DNA of 64,000 nt from Arthrobacter sp. FW305-BF8 (GCF_021789315.1 NZ_CP084561.1:3844001-3908000); one strand, 5' to 3'. Counted from the stretch's first letter, positions 35,415-44,293 are shown. Numbers and translations are program-made. The notes: generated from the sequence alone by a model not told the origin.

Positions 35415-36056
35415 ATGACCAAGAAGTTTCTGACCCTCTCCGCCACTGCCCTCGCCGCGACCTTTGCCCTGACCGGATGCTCCACCGGAACAGGGCCCGG
35501 CTCCACCGGCGCCTCAACAACCGGCACCGAAAGCGGCTCTAGCTCTGCGCCGGCCAGCAGCTCCGCCGCTGCCACCGCTGGGCACAACGCCGCCGACGTC
35601 ATGTTCGCCCAGATGATGATCCCCCACCACGCCCAGGCGGTGAAGATGAGCGACATGATGCTGGCCAAGCAGGACATCCCCGCAGAAGTGGCCGCCCTGG
35701 CCACCAAGATCAAGGCCGCCCAAGGACCGGAAATCGAAACGATGACCGGGTGGCTCACCGGCTGGAACGAACCCACAAAAGCGCCCACCGGGCACGACAT
35801 GTCCACTCACGGCACCGGCGGCATGGCCGGGATGATGAGCGACTCGGACATGAAGAAACTCGACGCCGCCCAAGGTAACGAGGCGGCAAAGCTCTTCCTG
35901 ACACAGATGATCGGTCACCACCAGGGCGCCGTCATGATGGCCAAAACCGAAACTGCCGGCGGGAAGAACCCCGACGCCGTAAGCCTCAGCAAGGCCATCG
36001 TCACCGCGCAGGAGGCCGAAATCCAGGAAATGCAGGCGCTGCTGGCCAAGCTCTGA
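35415..36056 (+). CDS. DUF305 lipoprotein (copper-associated)
   Basis: A 213-aa lipoprotein: the lipobox is ALTGC (Cys22), then a Ser/Thr/Gly linker and a ferritin-like DUF305 domain with two copies of the signature, FAQMMIPHHAQAVKM near residue 65 and FLTQMIGHHQGAVMM near residue 160. The His pairs and Met residues suggest extracytoplasmic copper binding. It is third in the copB-DUF6153-DUF305 group and ends at a hairpin. Confidence 0.92.
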   Translation: MTKKFLTLSATALAATFALTGCSTGTGPGSTGASTTGTESGSSSAPASSSAAATAGHNAADVMFAQMMIPHHAQAVKMSDMMLAKQDIPAEVAALATKIKAAQGPEIETMTGWLTGWNEPTKAPTGHDMSTHGTGGMAGMMSDSDMKKLDAAQGNEAAKLFLTQMIGHHQGAVMMAKTETAGGKNPDAVSLSKAIVTAQEAEIQEMQALLAKL

Positions 36057-36074
36057 ACTGTCCCTGTCTGGCTC

Positions 36075-36107
36075 TTGGCCGGCATCGGAACGTCCGGTGC
36101 TGGCCAA
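36075..36107 (+). terminator. Terminator after the DUF305 gene
   Basis: Arms TTGGCCGGCA and TGCTGGCCAA (one G-U pair) enclose a small inner GGA/TCC stem; it lies 19 bp after the DUF305 stop. Confidence 0.65.
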
Positions 36108-36130
36108 CGTCAGGCTGCTTGCGGGTCTGC

Positions 36131-36209
36131 GCGGTCACTCAGGCGGTCCCGGGCTGGTGACGTGGCCTTGCGTTGACTCCTCGCGCTGTCTCTGAGCTTC
36201 GAGCTTTTC
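36131..36209 (-). pseudogene. Collapsed duplicate of the methyltransferase/membrane-protein locus
   Basis: 36131-36167 matches 31054-31090 (the last codons of the methyltransferase gene and flank, 32 of 37 bases). Directly abutting, 36168-36209 matches 31732-31773 (the junction with the small membrane-protein gene, 41 of 42 bases). The 641 bp in between are absent, so this is a remnant of a second copy with its body deleted. Confidence 0.75.
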
Positions 36210-36227
36210 CTCAGTCTCTCACGGGCT

Positions 36228-37019
36228 TCAGAGCATCGAGGTGAGCACGCCTCCATCGGCACGCACGGCAGTCCCGTTTGTCGCGGATGACAGTGGACTT
36301 GCAAGGAAGACGGCCAGGTTCGCGATTTCTTCAGGCTCTATGAACCGCTCAAGGAGCGAAGTCTGATTTCCGCCGATGATGGCCGCTTTGAGCTCACTTG
36401 CCGTGAGCTGCTGCGTCTCGGCGATTTGCTCGATTGTTTCGGCCACACCGTCTGAATAGGTAGGTCCGCCGAGGATCGTGTTTACCGTAACGCCAGTACC
36501 ACGGGTGAGTTTGGCAAGACCGTTGCTCAAGGCGAGCAGTCCCGCCTTGGTGACGCCGTAGTGCGTCATGTCGGCAGGGATGTTCACTCCAGACTCGCTG
36601 CCGATGAAAATGATCCGGCCCCATCCAGCGTCGATCATCTTGGGAAGGATTGCACGCGACAGCCGCACACCACTCATGACGTTGACGTCGAAGTAGCGCC
36701 CCCAGTCATCATCAGAAATTTCCCCGAAGGGTTTCACTTCGAAGAGTCCGACATTGTTCACGAGGATGTCGATGCCATCGAGCGAACCCACCAGATGCTG
36801 TACCTCGGCGGGCTCGCGGAAGTCAGCAGCAATGCCTGCGACGATCGCGCCGGGCACCTCTGACCTCAGTTTCCGCACCGCACTCTCGACCCGACTCTCA
36901 ACGCGCCCGTTGATAATGACAGACACTCCCTCTCGGAGAAGCGCCTTCGCAATGGAGTAGCCAATGCCCTTGGTGGAGCCACTGACGAAGGCCCGCTTGG
37001 TCGCTAACTGCATTTCCAT
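36228..37019 (-). CDS. SDR family oxidoreductase
   Basis: A short-chain dehydrogenase of about 263 aa from the ATG at 37019 (ATG 37028 is also possible). NAD(P) motif SGSTKGIGYSIA near residue 12, NNVG near residue 87, and catalytic SESGVN / Y-x3-K (MTHYGVTKAG) near residues 138-155. The C-terminus (AVRADGGVLTSML) is that of a classical SDR. It is divergent from a MarR regulator and shares an operator region with it, so it is probably that regulator's target. Confidence 0.92.
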   Translation of the reverse strand: MEMQLATKRAFVSGSTKGIGYSIAKALLREGVSVIINGRVESRVESAVRKLRSEVPGAIVAGIAADFREPAEVQHLVGSLDGIDILVNNVGLFEVKPFGEISDDDWGRYFDVNVMSGVRLSRAILPKMIDAGWGRIIFIGSESGVNIPADMTHYGVTKAGLLALSNGLAKLTRGTGVTVNTILGGPTYSDGVAETIEQIAETQQLTASELKAAIIGGNQTSLLERFIEPEEIANLAVFLASPLSSATNGTAVRADGGVLTSML

Positions 37020-37042
37020 GATCTGCATACCTCACCTATTAC

Positions 37043-37087
37043 TTGCTTGGGAAACAAAACACTAGGGGCAAATGCTTGCCCAAGCAA
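37043..37087. promoter_or_regulatory. MarR-type operator between SDR and marR genes
   Basis: A palindrome TGCTTG-CC-CAAGCA occupies 37073-37086 and a further half site TTGCTTGGG lies at 37043-37051 in the same intergenic region. Together they give inverted arms TTGCTTGGG and CCCAAGCAA. The position between divergent genes fits autoregulation by the MarR protein. Confidence 0.65.
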
Positions 37088-37131
37088 CTGAATGAGCGGC
37101 GAAACCCGTCTGGATCTCGTACTCTGGTCGT

Positions 37132-37647
37132 ATGACTAATACCCGCCCTCCGGACGTTCTTGATGGGGATGACCTTGAGACCTGGGCGGGACTGGCTACG
37201 GTTCTGGAGTGGTTGCCGCCCGCGCTCGATGCGCCGTTGGTGCACGGTTTTGACCTCACGCACTTCGAGTACGGCATCTTGTTCGCATTGGCTGGCACAC
37301 CTGACCGGACACTTCGCATGAGTGATCTGGCCGGCTTCGCCAACAGCTCGCTCTCACGACTGTCCCGCGCGGTGTCACGGCTGCAGAGCCGAGGCTGGGT
37401 TCAGCGCTCCCAGGACCCCAAAGACGGCAGATCCACCCGGGCAAGTCTGACCGACGCCGGCCTCGAGGTGCTCGATGAGGCAACTCCGGGTCATGTCGAC
37501 ACCGTCAGAAGGTTGGTCCTCGACCCGCTAACAGCTGCCCAAAGACGCCAGCTGCGTGACATCACCTTGCGCATCCAACAGGCAATCAGAACACAGGAGG
37601 GATGGCGACCACCGCGAAGTGTCCGCTCTTCCGAAGCATCGGACTAG
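37132..37647 (+). CDS. MarR family transcriptional regulator
   Basis: A 171-aa winged-helix regulator: MSDLAGFANSSLSRLSRAVSRL is the recognition region, followed by the wing RGWVQRSQDPKDGRST with the conserved D-x-R, and helical dimerisation ends. It is divergent from the SDR gene; a MarR-style palindrome lies between them. Confidence 0.92.
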   Translation: MTNTRPPDVLDGDDLETWAGLATVLEWLPPALDAPLVHGFDLTHFEYGILFALAGTPDRTLRMSDLAGFANSSLSRLSRAVSRLQSRGWVQRSQDPKDGRSTRASLTDAGLEVLDEATPGHVDTVRRLVLDPLTAAQRRQLRDITLRIQQAIRTQEGWRPPRSVRSSEASD

Positions 37648-37698
37648 GGCTGCGGCATCGCCTGGCGAGACTTACCGTGCCACAACACGGCGGACAAC

Positions 37699-38322
37699 TC
37701 AGGACGACAATACTTCGCTAGCGGAATCTGCGAACTTTTGGCGTAGTTCGACAATCTTCGGCCGTCCGAGACGGTCTACGCGCTCATAGAGCGCCTGGAG
37801 CTGAGCACTCGATTGGTCGTAGCTTCTTAACATCAGATACCTCTCGTACAGCTCTTGCGTAAGCGCACTGGCAGCCTCTTTAAGTTTCTTCGGGGAGAAG
37901 AACTCCATGCCCCACGCCGAATTAACGAACTGCCTATTTGTCGTTTCCAAGCTGTTCAGGTAGGTATTTACGTCGTAGACCGTCGGTTGCGACAGCGCGT
38001 TGAGGTAATCCAGTTGTGCGTCCTCAAACAACCTGGAATCCGTCAGGTATTGCTTGTAAGCGACTACGCGCTGATCCCTTGTAAATTGATCCCGAGCTCG
38101 TTTGTTTTCTTCCTCAATGCTTCGCTCGCTTGACTGTTGGGCCCTGTTCGCTGAATTTTCGCTGGCTTGGAAAGCCATCTGGGCGGTCACTAGAGAGAAA
38201 CCTCCGCTGACCACAGACCCAGCCAGAACCCCGGCCAAACCCCATACGGCGGGGTTACGCACTCCCCTCGACTTCGTGCCCCCCGGCGCCCCTGAGTCGA
38301 GCGATTGTTCGCTTGAACTCAT
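37699..38322 (-). CDS. Orphan membrane-anchored coiled-coil protein
   Basis: A 207-aa protein with one N-terminal helix (VWGLAGVLAGSVVSGGFSLV, residues about 27-46) followed by a long charged helical region (SSERSIEEENKRARDQFTRD) likely to form a coiled coil. Codon use is noticeably less GC-rich than neighbours, which suggests recent acquisition. I do not recognise the family. It could be a membrane-associated defence or phage-related orphan, without evidence. Confidence 0.7.
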   Translation of the reverse strand: MSSSEQSLDSGAPGGTKSRGVRNPAVWGLAGVLAGSVVSGGFSLVTAQMAFQASENSANRAQQSSERSIEEENKRARDQFTRDQRVVAYKQYLTDSRLFEDAQLDYLNALSQPTVYDVNTYLNSLETTNRQFVNSAWGMEFFSPKKLKEAASALTQELYERYLMLRSYDQSSAQLQALYERVDRLGRPKIVELRQKFADSASEVLSS

Positions 38323-38419
38323 AGGAAAAAGGATAATGCCGAGAGGAACTGACCGGAACAGGGTAATCGCCTATTTACGCCCGCCTGCCCGCTAGCAGCC
38401 CGCGAACCACACGGGTTGT

Positions 38420-39718
38420 CTAGGCGTCTGGCTGGCGCTGTTCCGGCTCGCCCACCCGCAGCATCGCTTCCATCTGGTCGATCAGCCCGTCCACGCCGGG
38501 GGAAGCCGCAATCGCCGCCCCGATCCGCTGGCTTCCGGCCCGGTACCGGCCGTCCCCCAGAACCTTCCGCACGGCGTCGCGGATGGCCTCCGGCTTCGGC
38601 CGGCCCGTCTTGAGGTTAATTCCGACGCCGGCCCAGGCCACCCGGGCGGCACCCTCGGGTTTGTCCTCCGTGTCCCCCGCCACCACGATGGGCACCCCGT
38701 TTTCCATCGCGTAGTGGAGGCCGCCGTAGCCGCCGTTCGTGACGTAGACGTCCACCTTAGGCAGGAGCTCAGCGTCCGGGAGGAACTCGGCGGCGCAGGC
38801 ATTGGCTGGGAGCGGCGGCAGCGCGTCGAGCGGGCGGCGGCCAGTGCTGACGACGACGGTCACGTCCTCCCCGGCAAGCCCCTCCAGCGTGGGACCGGCC
38901 AGGGCCGTGAAGTCCTCGTTGGAGACGGTCCCCTGCGTCACGTAAACCACGGGCCGGGAGCCATCGAGCTCGCCCCACCAGTCCGGCTTCGGCGTCACGG
39001 AGGCGGAGGCGGCATGCCGGGACATCGGGCCGAAAAAGCGCAGGTTGCCCGGCGCATCCGAGCGCGGATACTCGAATTCCTCCACCGTGAACTGGGCGAC
39101 GAGTTCGGTCCGGCGGGCCCAGTCCAGAATGAACAGCCCGTCCAGCCCCACGCCCACCAGCTCGCGGGTCAGGGCGTCCACCCGCCGCTGGCTGTCCTTC
39201 AGCACCACATTGGAGACCAGCCAGTTCATTGCCTGGTTCCTCAGGCGGGCACCCGGCCCCTTGCCCGGCGCCAGCCCGGAGCCGTAGGGGGCGCAGTCCC
39301 GGCTGGACAGCGTCAAGGGCAGGATGCCGCAGGCGATGATAGGTGGCCGCTTGTTCCGCGGAAGCCTGGACAGCGTGGCGGCGCCCACGAAGGTGACCTC
39401 CGCCAGGACCGCGTCCGTCGGCTCGGCCGCGACCGCCGCTGCCAGCGGCAGGTACTGGCCGCGGGCAGGCTCAATCACCAGCCCCTGGATGCCCTCGCGG
39501 ATCGCCTGGACGCCGGTGGCCGCGCTGGATTCGGTCGCGTATTCGGCGCCCGGTCCCAGCGGGAGAAACTCAGCCCCGATGGCCTTTACTGCATCCTCAT
39601 ACGCGGGGCCGGTGAGAAACCGCACCCGGTGGCCGCGGTCAATCAGGCGGCGTGCCACTCCGAGCATGGGCGAAACGTGGCCGTCGTGGGGGCCGCTGCA
39701 AACGATGACTGATGACAT
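38420..39718 (-). CDS. UDP-glycosyltransferase (GT1, MGT-like)
   Basis: A 432-aa GT-B fold glycosyltransferase. The N-terminus SGPHDGHVSPMLGVARRL is the acceptor-domain opening with the catalytic-type His. The C-terminal donor domain shows VVYVTQGTVSN, then DVYVTNGGYGGLHYAMENGVPIV near residue 330, the GT1 signature, and GDTEDKPEGAARV. It probably glycosylates a small molecule, in the manner of macrolide glycosyltransferases; the acceptor is unknown and it stands alone. Confidence 0.92.
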   Translation of the reverse strand: MSSVIVCSGPHDGHVSPMLGVARRLIDRGHRVRFLTGPAYEDAVKAIGAEFLPLGPGAEYATESSAATGVQAIREGIQGLVIEPARGQYLPLAAAVAAEPTDAVLAEVTFVGAATLSRLPRNKRPPIIACGILPLTLSSRDCAPYGSGLAPGKGPGARLRNQAMNWLVSNVVLKDSQRRVDALTRELVGVGLDGLFILDWARRTELVAQFTVEEFEYPRSDAPGNLRFFGPMSRHAASASVTPKPDWWGELDGSRPVVYVTQGTVSNEDFTALAGPTLEGLAGEDVTVVVSTGRRPLDALPPLPANACAAEFLPDAELLPKVDVYVTNGGYGGLHYAMENGVPIVVAGDTEDKPEGAARVAWAGVGINLKTGRPKPEAIRDAVRKVLGDGRYRAGSQRIGAAIAASPGVDGLIDQMEAMLRVGEPEQRQPDA

Positions 39719-39919
39719 GGCTGGAGCCTATGGCCTGCGGCGCCCGGAAAATAGCCCTAGCCGAGTTCGCCGGCGCCGGTCCTGCACGCGCCGCGGTACC
39801 CGCCCCCGGGTGGTACCTTAAGTCACCGCCACATTCGGCGGTGACTACACTGTTTGGCGCCTGCCGCGTGCTCCGACGTGCGCTGCCGGCTGTCCGTGCA
39901 TGAGGAAGCTGGGGCTTGT

Positions 39920-40825
39920 ATGCGCATTTGGAAGAAACTACGCGCCCGCGGCGGTGCCGCCGTCGTGCTGGCCGCTGCTACGGTGCTGGCCCTGACCACG
40001 GCCGTCCCGGCCGGCGCGGTCACCGGTGACTACGCCAAGGACACCGAGCACCCCTTCGTGGGGCTGGTTGTCTTCTACGGTCCCAACGGCGAGTTCCACC
40101 ACAGGTGTTCGGGCTCCCTGCTGACGCCCACCGTGTTCCTAACAGCAGGCCACTGCACCGCCGGTGTTTCCGCGGCACGGGTCTACTTCCAGCAGGACGC
40201 CGGCGTGGACTGGAGCCCTGAGACGGGAACGGATCCGGACACCGGCTACCCGGGCCTCTGCGCCGAGGGAACGCGGGGAAGCCAGTGCGCTGAGTCGGAG
40301 GAACTGCACAACTACGGCTACACCAGCATGGCCGAGGTACCGGAAACCAAGGACGTCGGCCTGGTGATCCTGGAGCAGCCCATCGCGCTCGAAGAATACG
40401 CGCACCTCGCGGCACCGGAGACCCTGGACACGCTGGCCACCAGGCGCGGGCAGCAGGAAACAACCTTCACCGTGAGCGGCTACGGAATCTCGGAGGTCAA
40501 CCCGGTTTCCGACACCTCATTCCGCGAACGGCTCATGGCCACGTCCAAGCTGACGAACCTCACCAGCGCGAGCGCCGACGGCTACAACGTCCAGACCAAC
40601 GGCAACGGGAAGGGCCTCGGCGCCACCTGCACCGCCGACTCTGGCGGGCCGCTGTTCTACGGCACGGCGGCGTCCAACACCATCGCCGGCATCACCTCGT
40701 TCAACCACAGCCGCTACTGCAAGGGAACGAACTTTTCCTACCGCACGGACCGGCGGGACGTGATCGACTGGATCACCGCCACAGCGGGCGACGCGGGCGC
40801 GGATATCGTCGTCGGGACGCCGTAG
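39920..40825 (+). CDS. Secreted trypsin-like serine protease
   Basis: A 301-aa S1-family protease. The signal peptide ends near PAGAVTG. The triad is visible: His in LTAGHC at about residue 76, Asp in TKDVGLVILE near residue 150 and Ser in TADSGGPLFYG near residue 240, with cysteine pairs CSGS-GHC and CTADSG-YC. There is no propeptide cleavage motif such as IVGG; the mature protein would start near GDYAKDTEHPFV. A hairpin follows the stop. Confidence 0.93.
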   Translation: MRIWKKLRARGGAAVVLAAATVLALTTAVPAGAVTGDYAKDTEHPFVGLVVFYGPNGEFHHRCSGSLLTPTVFLTAGHCTAGVSAARVYFQQDAGVDWSPETGTDPDTGYPGLCAEGTRGSQCAESEELHNYGYTSMAEVPETKDVGLVILEQPIALEEYAHLAAPETLDTLATRRGQQETTFTVSGYGISEVNPVSDTSFRERLMATSKLTNLTSASADGYNVQTNGNGKGLGATCTADSGGPLFYGTAASNTIAGITSFNHSRYCKGTNFSYRTDRRDVIDWITATAGDAGADIVVGTP

Positions 40826-40846
40826 GCCGGGCCGTCGGACGGGCAC

Positions 40847-40873
40847 GACGGCGGCCGGCCAGCCGCCGCCGTC
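40847..40873. terminator. Hairpin terminator between protease and SGNH hydrolase genes
   Basis: A 9-bp stem GACGGCGGC / GCCGCCGTC between convergent genes. Confidence 0.6.
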
Positions 40874-40909
40874 TTACGCTCACCCATGCCGTCGCCCGGT
40901 TTCCGGGCG

Positions 40910-41803
40910 CTACGCCAGGAACTCAGCCACGGCCTTCACCGCAACGGTCCGCACAGCATAAACCGGGGCGAACACCGGCCGCTTCGGCAGCAGGGGCGCG
41001 GGCGCCGGATGGTCGTGGACACCCGGCAGGGGAATGCGCGGCGGCGTGATGCGCTGCCAAGCCCACGGCAGGAAGTAGGTGCGGGCCCAGGCCAGGTCCC
41101 CGGCCCTGGCATCGCGCCAATTGCTGTGCGGCAGGGCCTTTGGCTCCAGCGGCTGCAGCGAATGCTGCACCTGCAGGGTGTCCAGCACATGCATGGCGAT
41201 GGTGTGGTGGCCCAGCGGCGAGAAGTGCAGCCGGTCCGGGTCCCACATCCGCGGATCCCTGAGACCGGGCAGCGTCCACAGGTCCACCAGCAGACAGTCA
41301 TGCGCGGCAGCGACGATCCGGATGTTCTCGTTGAAGATGGCTATCCGGGAGCGGCTGCGCCCCAGGATGGGCGTGCGCCGCCAGTCCGGCCCGGCGAACA
41401 GCATAATGGTGGCACCGGTGTCACTCAGCCGTTCAACTCCGGCTTCCAGCTTGGCCGCCAGCTTGTCCGGGTCGGTGCGGTGGAACACCATGTCGTTCCC
41501 GCCGGCCGACAGCGTGATCAGATCAGGCTTCAGCTCCATTGCCGGTTCCGTCTGCTGGTCAAGAATCTGGTCCAAAAGCAGGCCGCGGATGGCCAGATTG
41601 GCGTAGGCAAAGTCTTTCCGCTCCGCACTGAGCTCCTCTGCCACCCGGTCCGCCCAACCCCGGAGCCCTCCGGCGCAGCGTTCCTCGGGATCGCCGACGC
41701 CCTCGGTAAACGAATCTCCGATTGCCACATACCGGCTCCAGGGGTGTGGGGCCGTTGCGTCCGCAGCGACGTTCCGGGGTCCAAAGTTGCCGATGTTTTT
41801 CAT
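40910..41803 (-). CDS. SGNH/GDSL family hydrolase
   Basis: A 297-aa esterase-type protein starting at ATG 41803 behind GAGG. Block I GDSFTEG near residue 29 holds the nucleophile Ser, block III SAGGNDMVF near residue 108 gives the Asn, and block V DRLHFSPLGH near residue 203 carries Asp-x2-His. There is no signal peptide, so it acts in the cytoplasm. The last 80 residues are an extra Pro/Arg-rich tail found in actinobacterial members. Confidence 0.93.
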   Translation of the reverse strand: MKNIGNFGPRNVAADATAPHPWSRYVAIGDSFTEGVGDPEERCAGGLRGWADRVAEELSAERKDFAYANLAIRGLLLDQILDQQTEPAMELKPDLITLSAGGNDMVFHRTDPDKLAAKLEAGVERLSDTGATIMLFAGPDWRRTPILGRSRSRIAIFNENIRIVAAAHDCLLVDLWTLPGLRDPRMWDPDRLHFSPLGHHTIAMHVLDTLQVQHSLQPLEPKALPHSNWRDARAGDLAWARTYFLPWAWQRITPPRIPLPGVHDHPAPAPLLPKRPVFAPVYAVRTVAVKAVAEFLA

Positions 41804-42006
41804 CGCCTCGTCCTCTCCCTTACGCCCCTGGCGCGGTACGCCTGTGGCGTTATCCAAGGAACGCTTGAACCCTCCGGGAAATTCCGAAAAACATCACCCG
41901 TTTGTGAACTTTTTCCAGAAGATAACTTAATCCATTCGGTGTACTATCTAGCTGCCCGCTCTGTTTGCGTGCGCCCCCCGACCACCCATGCACGCAAGGA
42001 GCCGCA

Positions 42007-42963
42007 GTGAGTCTGCCCGATGAACTGACCGACCATGGACTTCCCCCTCACCAGGCGAAGCGGACTCCGGCCAAGGACGCCGCACTGGGGTCGCTGCTCG
42101 GAATCCTGGCTGGACTGCTGGGTTTGGCACCCTGGCTGATCACCGGGGCACGGCTCCCGCTCCAGAACTTGTGGGGCGCCGAGGTCCTTCCGGATCAGAT
42201 GCCGGTCTCGCTGCTGCCGCTGAGCCAATACAAACTCACTACCCTGGTGGCCCTCCTCACCGCGGGCGGTGCGGTGGCCGGACTCGCCCTGCGCATCTGG
42301 CAGCCCGCCCAGCGGCGTCTGGTGGCGTGGTGCGCCGCATCCGGCGTCCTTGCGGTACAGATCACGGCGGCCGCACAGTCATTCATGGTGCTCGACGGCG
42401 GCCTGACGGGCGGGACGCTGGCGAGGATTTACTTCGCCGGCCTGCTGGCGGGCACTGTCGCGTCGATCACTGCGGGCCTCGTGGCGTTCCTGCTCTTCCG
42501 TTCGAATCCACGTGCCCTGGCTGCGCTCGGCGCCGGGCTGGTGGCGGTGCCGTTCACGTCATGGGCTGTGCTGTGGCTTGTCGGCTTTGTTGGGCAGACC
42601 AACCTCCCCGCCGCGGTGCCGTCGGCGGCGCGCTGGGTCCCGGCGCTCATCGTCGGCTGCGCCCTGGCGTGGTGCGGCCTTCGTCCTGCGCGGCGGGGTG
42701 TCGTCTGGCTCGCAGACCTGGCGCTGTTGTGGGTGGTTCCAGCCCTGTTCACCTCTGTCAGCTACGTCCTCGGCACGCGCGTCGCGGCGGGCGACCTGCA
42801 GGAGATGCTGCTGATGAGCAGGCAGATTCTGGCCGCCACACTTGGACCCGCAGGCGGGGCACTTCCCACAGTCCTGCTGGCCCTGGCCATCGCAACGGCG
42901 GGGCTGGGCATCCGGTCTGTTGCCGCCCGCCGTGCCGGTGATCCGGTTGGCTCCGCCCCATAG
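42007..42963 (+). CDS. Multi-pass membrane protein of unknown function
   Basis: A 318-aa protein from a GTG at 42007 with AAGGAG upstream. About eight hydrophobic helices follow a short polar start, with an outer loop holding LPLQNLWGAEVLPD. No transporter signature is recognised. It ends 67 bp before the next membrane protein gene, with which it may be transcribed. Confidence 0.8.
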   Translation: MSLPDELTDHGLPPHQAKRTPAKDAALGSLLGILAGLLGLAPWLITGARLPLQNLWGAEVLPDQMPVSLLPLSQYKLTTLVALLTAGGAVAGLALRIWQPAQRRLVAWCAASGVLAVQITAAAQSFMVLDGGLTGGTLARIYFAGLLAGTVASITAGLVAFLLFRSNPRALAALGAGLVAVPFTSWAVLWLVGFVGQTNLPAAVPSAARWVPALIVGCALAWCGLRPARRGVVWLADLALLWVVPALFTSVSYVLGTRVAAGDLQEMLLMSRQILAATLGPAGGALPTVLLALAIATAGLGIRSVAARRAGDPVGSAP

Positions 42964-43030
42964 GCCATCGGCTCCCCCGATGCTAGATTCAAGGCACCTG
43001 CGCCCCTCTGACGTGCAAGGAGCTTCCAAT

Positions 43031-43501
43031 ATGCTGATCGGCGGCCTTCCGGCCCACATTCTCCTGGTCCACGGCGTCGTCGTCTTCGGGCCGCTCGCCG
43101 GCCTAGGCGCCGTCATCTACGGTCTGGCTGGCCGGACCCGCCGATATCTCGCGTGGCCGCTGGGCGTGCTGGCACTGATCCTTGCCCCGATGGCGCTCAT
43201 CACCGCGCAGGCCGGTGAGCAGCTGGAGGAGACCCGGGGCGCCACCGACGCCATCCAGGCCCATGCCCAGCAGGGCGACATCCTGAAGATCGCCGCCGTC
43301 GTCTTCTTCTTTGTAGTGGTGCTGATGCTCGCCGTCACCTTCGCGCCCTTGGCCGAGCGGGTCCCGGCGCTGGCCGGGCTCCAGCGCTCCCGTCCCGCCC
43401 GCATCGCGGCCCTTACGCTGGGCGTGCTCGCCGGGCTCTTTGTCATCTACCAGAGCGTGATCGCCGGGCACTCCGGCTCATTCTCGGTGTGGGGCGGGTA
43501 G
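43031..43501 (+). CDS. DUF2231-like four-helix membrane protein
   Basis: A 156-aa protein with four transmembrane helices, starting MLIGGLPAHILLVHGVVVFGPLA, where the two histidines near the N-terminus match the DUF2231 pattern (P-x-H then H). Such proteins are often haem-binding-like or redox-associated membrane proteins; the role here is unknown. Confidence 0.8.
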   Translation: MLIGGLPAHILLVHGVVVFGPLAGLGAVIYGLAGRTRRYLAWPLGVLALILAPMALITAQAGEQLEETRGATDAIQAHAQQGDILKIAAVVFFFVVVLMLAVTFAPLAERVPALAGLQRSRPARIAALTLGVLAGLFVIYQSVIAGHSGSFSVWGG

Positions 43502-43954
43502 TTCCCGGCTTACCTGGCCCCTGTGCTGGCCGCCCCTGGGCTGGCCATGCCGGGAGAAGCGTCACGTTCGGCGACCGTCCAAGCGGGTCCCCAAGGTAGC
43601 CCCAGCTTTCCCCAAGGGAGGCGGGACAGAGTTGTCTCACTAGCAGAGGCCGGCTATCGCGGGGCAAATGATGGCAGGTTTAGGCGCCGGGCCCGCAATG
43701 TCCCCCATGCATTCCGGGCCCGGCGGAAAGGCTCCTTCGTCCGCGCCATTGCTGCAGGCATTCCTTGGGTTTCAGGCGCCTGCCCAGCGGCGGACAGTGC
43801 TGTTGGTCAGGCTGATTAGCACGGCCGCCTACCAGCAGGCCTTCCAGATGCTTGCCTTTTCCGCTTGCCACGGCTCCGTACCCGGACGGGCGCTAGCGTT
43901 CTGGTGCCCGTTTACAAGAGAGTCGGGGACGACCGCTTGCACAATACGTTAGCG
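43502..43954. other. Intergenic region with possible gene remnant
   Basis: 453 bp. A plus-strand frame at 43668-43952 begins with a Gly/Met/Pro-rich lead and continues GKAPSSAPLLQAFLGFQAP, which faintly recalls the N-terminus of an ABC transporter; it then degenerates. No good ribosome binding site. The right end holds the promoter and operator of the ArsR gene. Confidence 0.4.
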
Positions 43955-43968
43955 ATGACTAACGTATT
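43937..43968 (+). promoter_or_regulatory. ArsR-type operator and possible leaderless promoter
   Basis: A perfect 10-bp inverted repeat AATACGTTAG / CTAACGTATT with loop CGATGA covers 43943-43968 and includes the annotated ATG. TTGCAC at 43937-43942 and TAACGT at 43960-43965 are 17 bp apart and could be the promoter itself. In that case the mRNA would start at or next to the in-frame GTG at 43973. Confidence 0.7.
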
Positions 43969-44293
43969 TATTGTGCCTGATCTTCTGGAAGTTGCCGCGG
44001 AGCCAAACAGGCGGGCACTCCTTCGGCTCCTTGCGGAGGGAGAGCGGACGGTGACGGAGCTGTCCGGACATTTCTCGGTCAGCCGGTCGGCTATTTCCCA
44101 GCATCTGTTGCTGCTGTCCGAAGTGGGGCTGGTATCGGCCCGGAAGGACGGCAGGAACAGGTACTACAGCCTGGACGCAGCAGGAATGGTCCGGCTGCGC
44201 GAAGAATTTGACGCTTTCTGGACCAATGAACTGGATCTGCTGGTGGCTGACGCCAGCCGGCTCCGCCCACCAACATCGCAAGGGAAAATCTGA
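43955..44293 (+). CDS. ArsR family transcriptional regulator
   Basis: A 112-aa winged-helix regulator: ALLRLLAEGERTVTELSGHF, then the recognition helix VSRSAISQHLLLL and wing ARKDGRNRYYSLD. No cysteine metal site, so it is of the non-metal subgroup paired with SRPBCC genes. The ATG at 43955 sits in the loop of the operator palindrome and has no ribosome binding site; GTG 43973 may be the real leaderless start. It overlaps the next gene by one base (TGATG). Confidence 0.92.
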   Translation: MTNVFIVPDLLEVAAEPNRRALLRLLAEGERTVTELSGHFSVSRSAISQHLLLLSEVGLVSARKDGRNRYYSLDAAGMVRLREEFDAFWTNELDLLVADASRLRPPTSQGKI

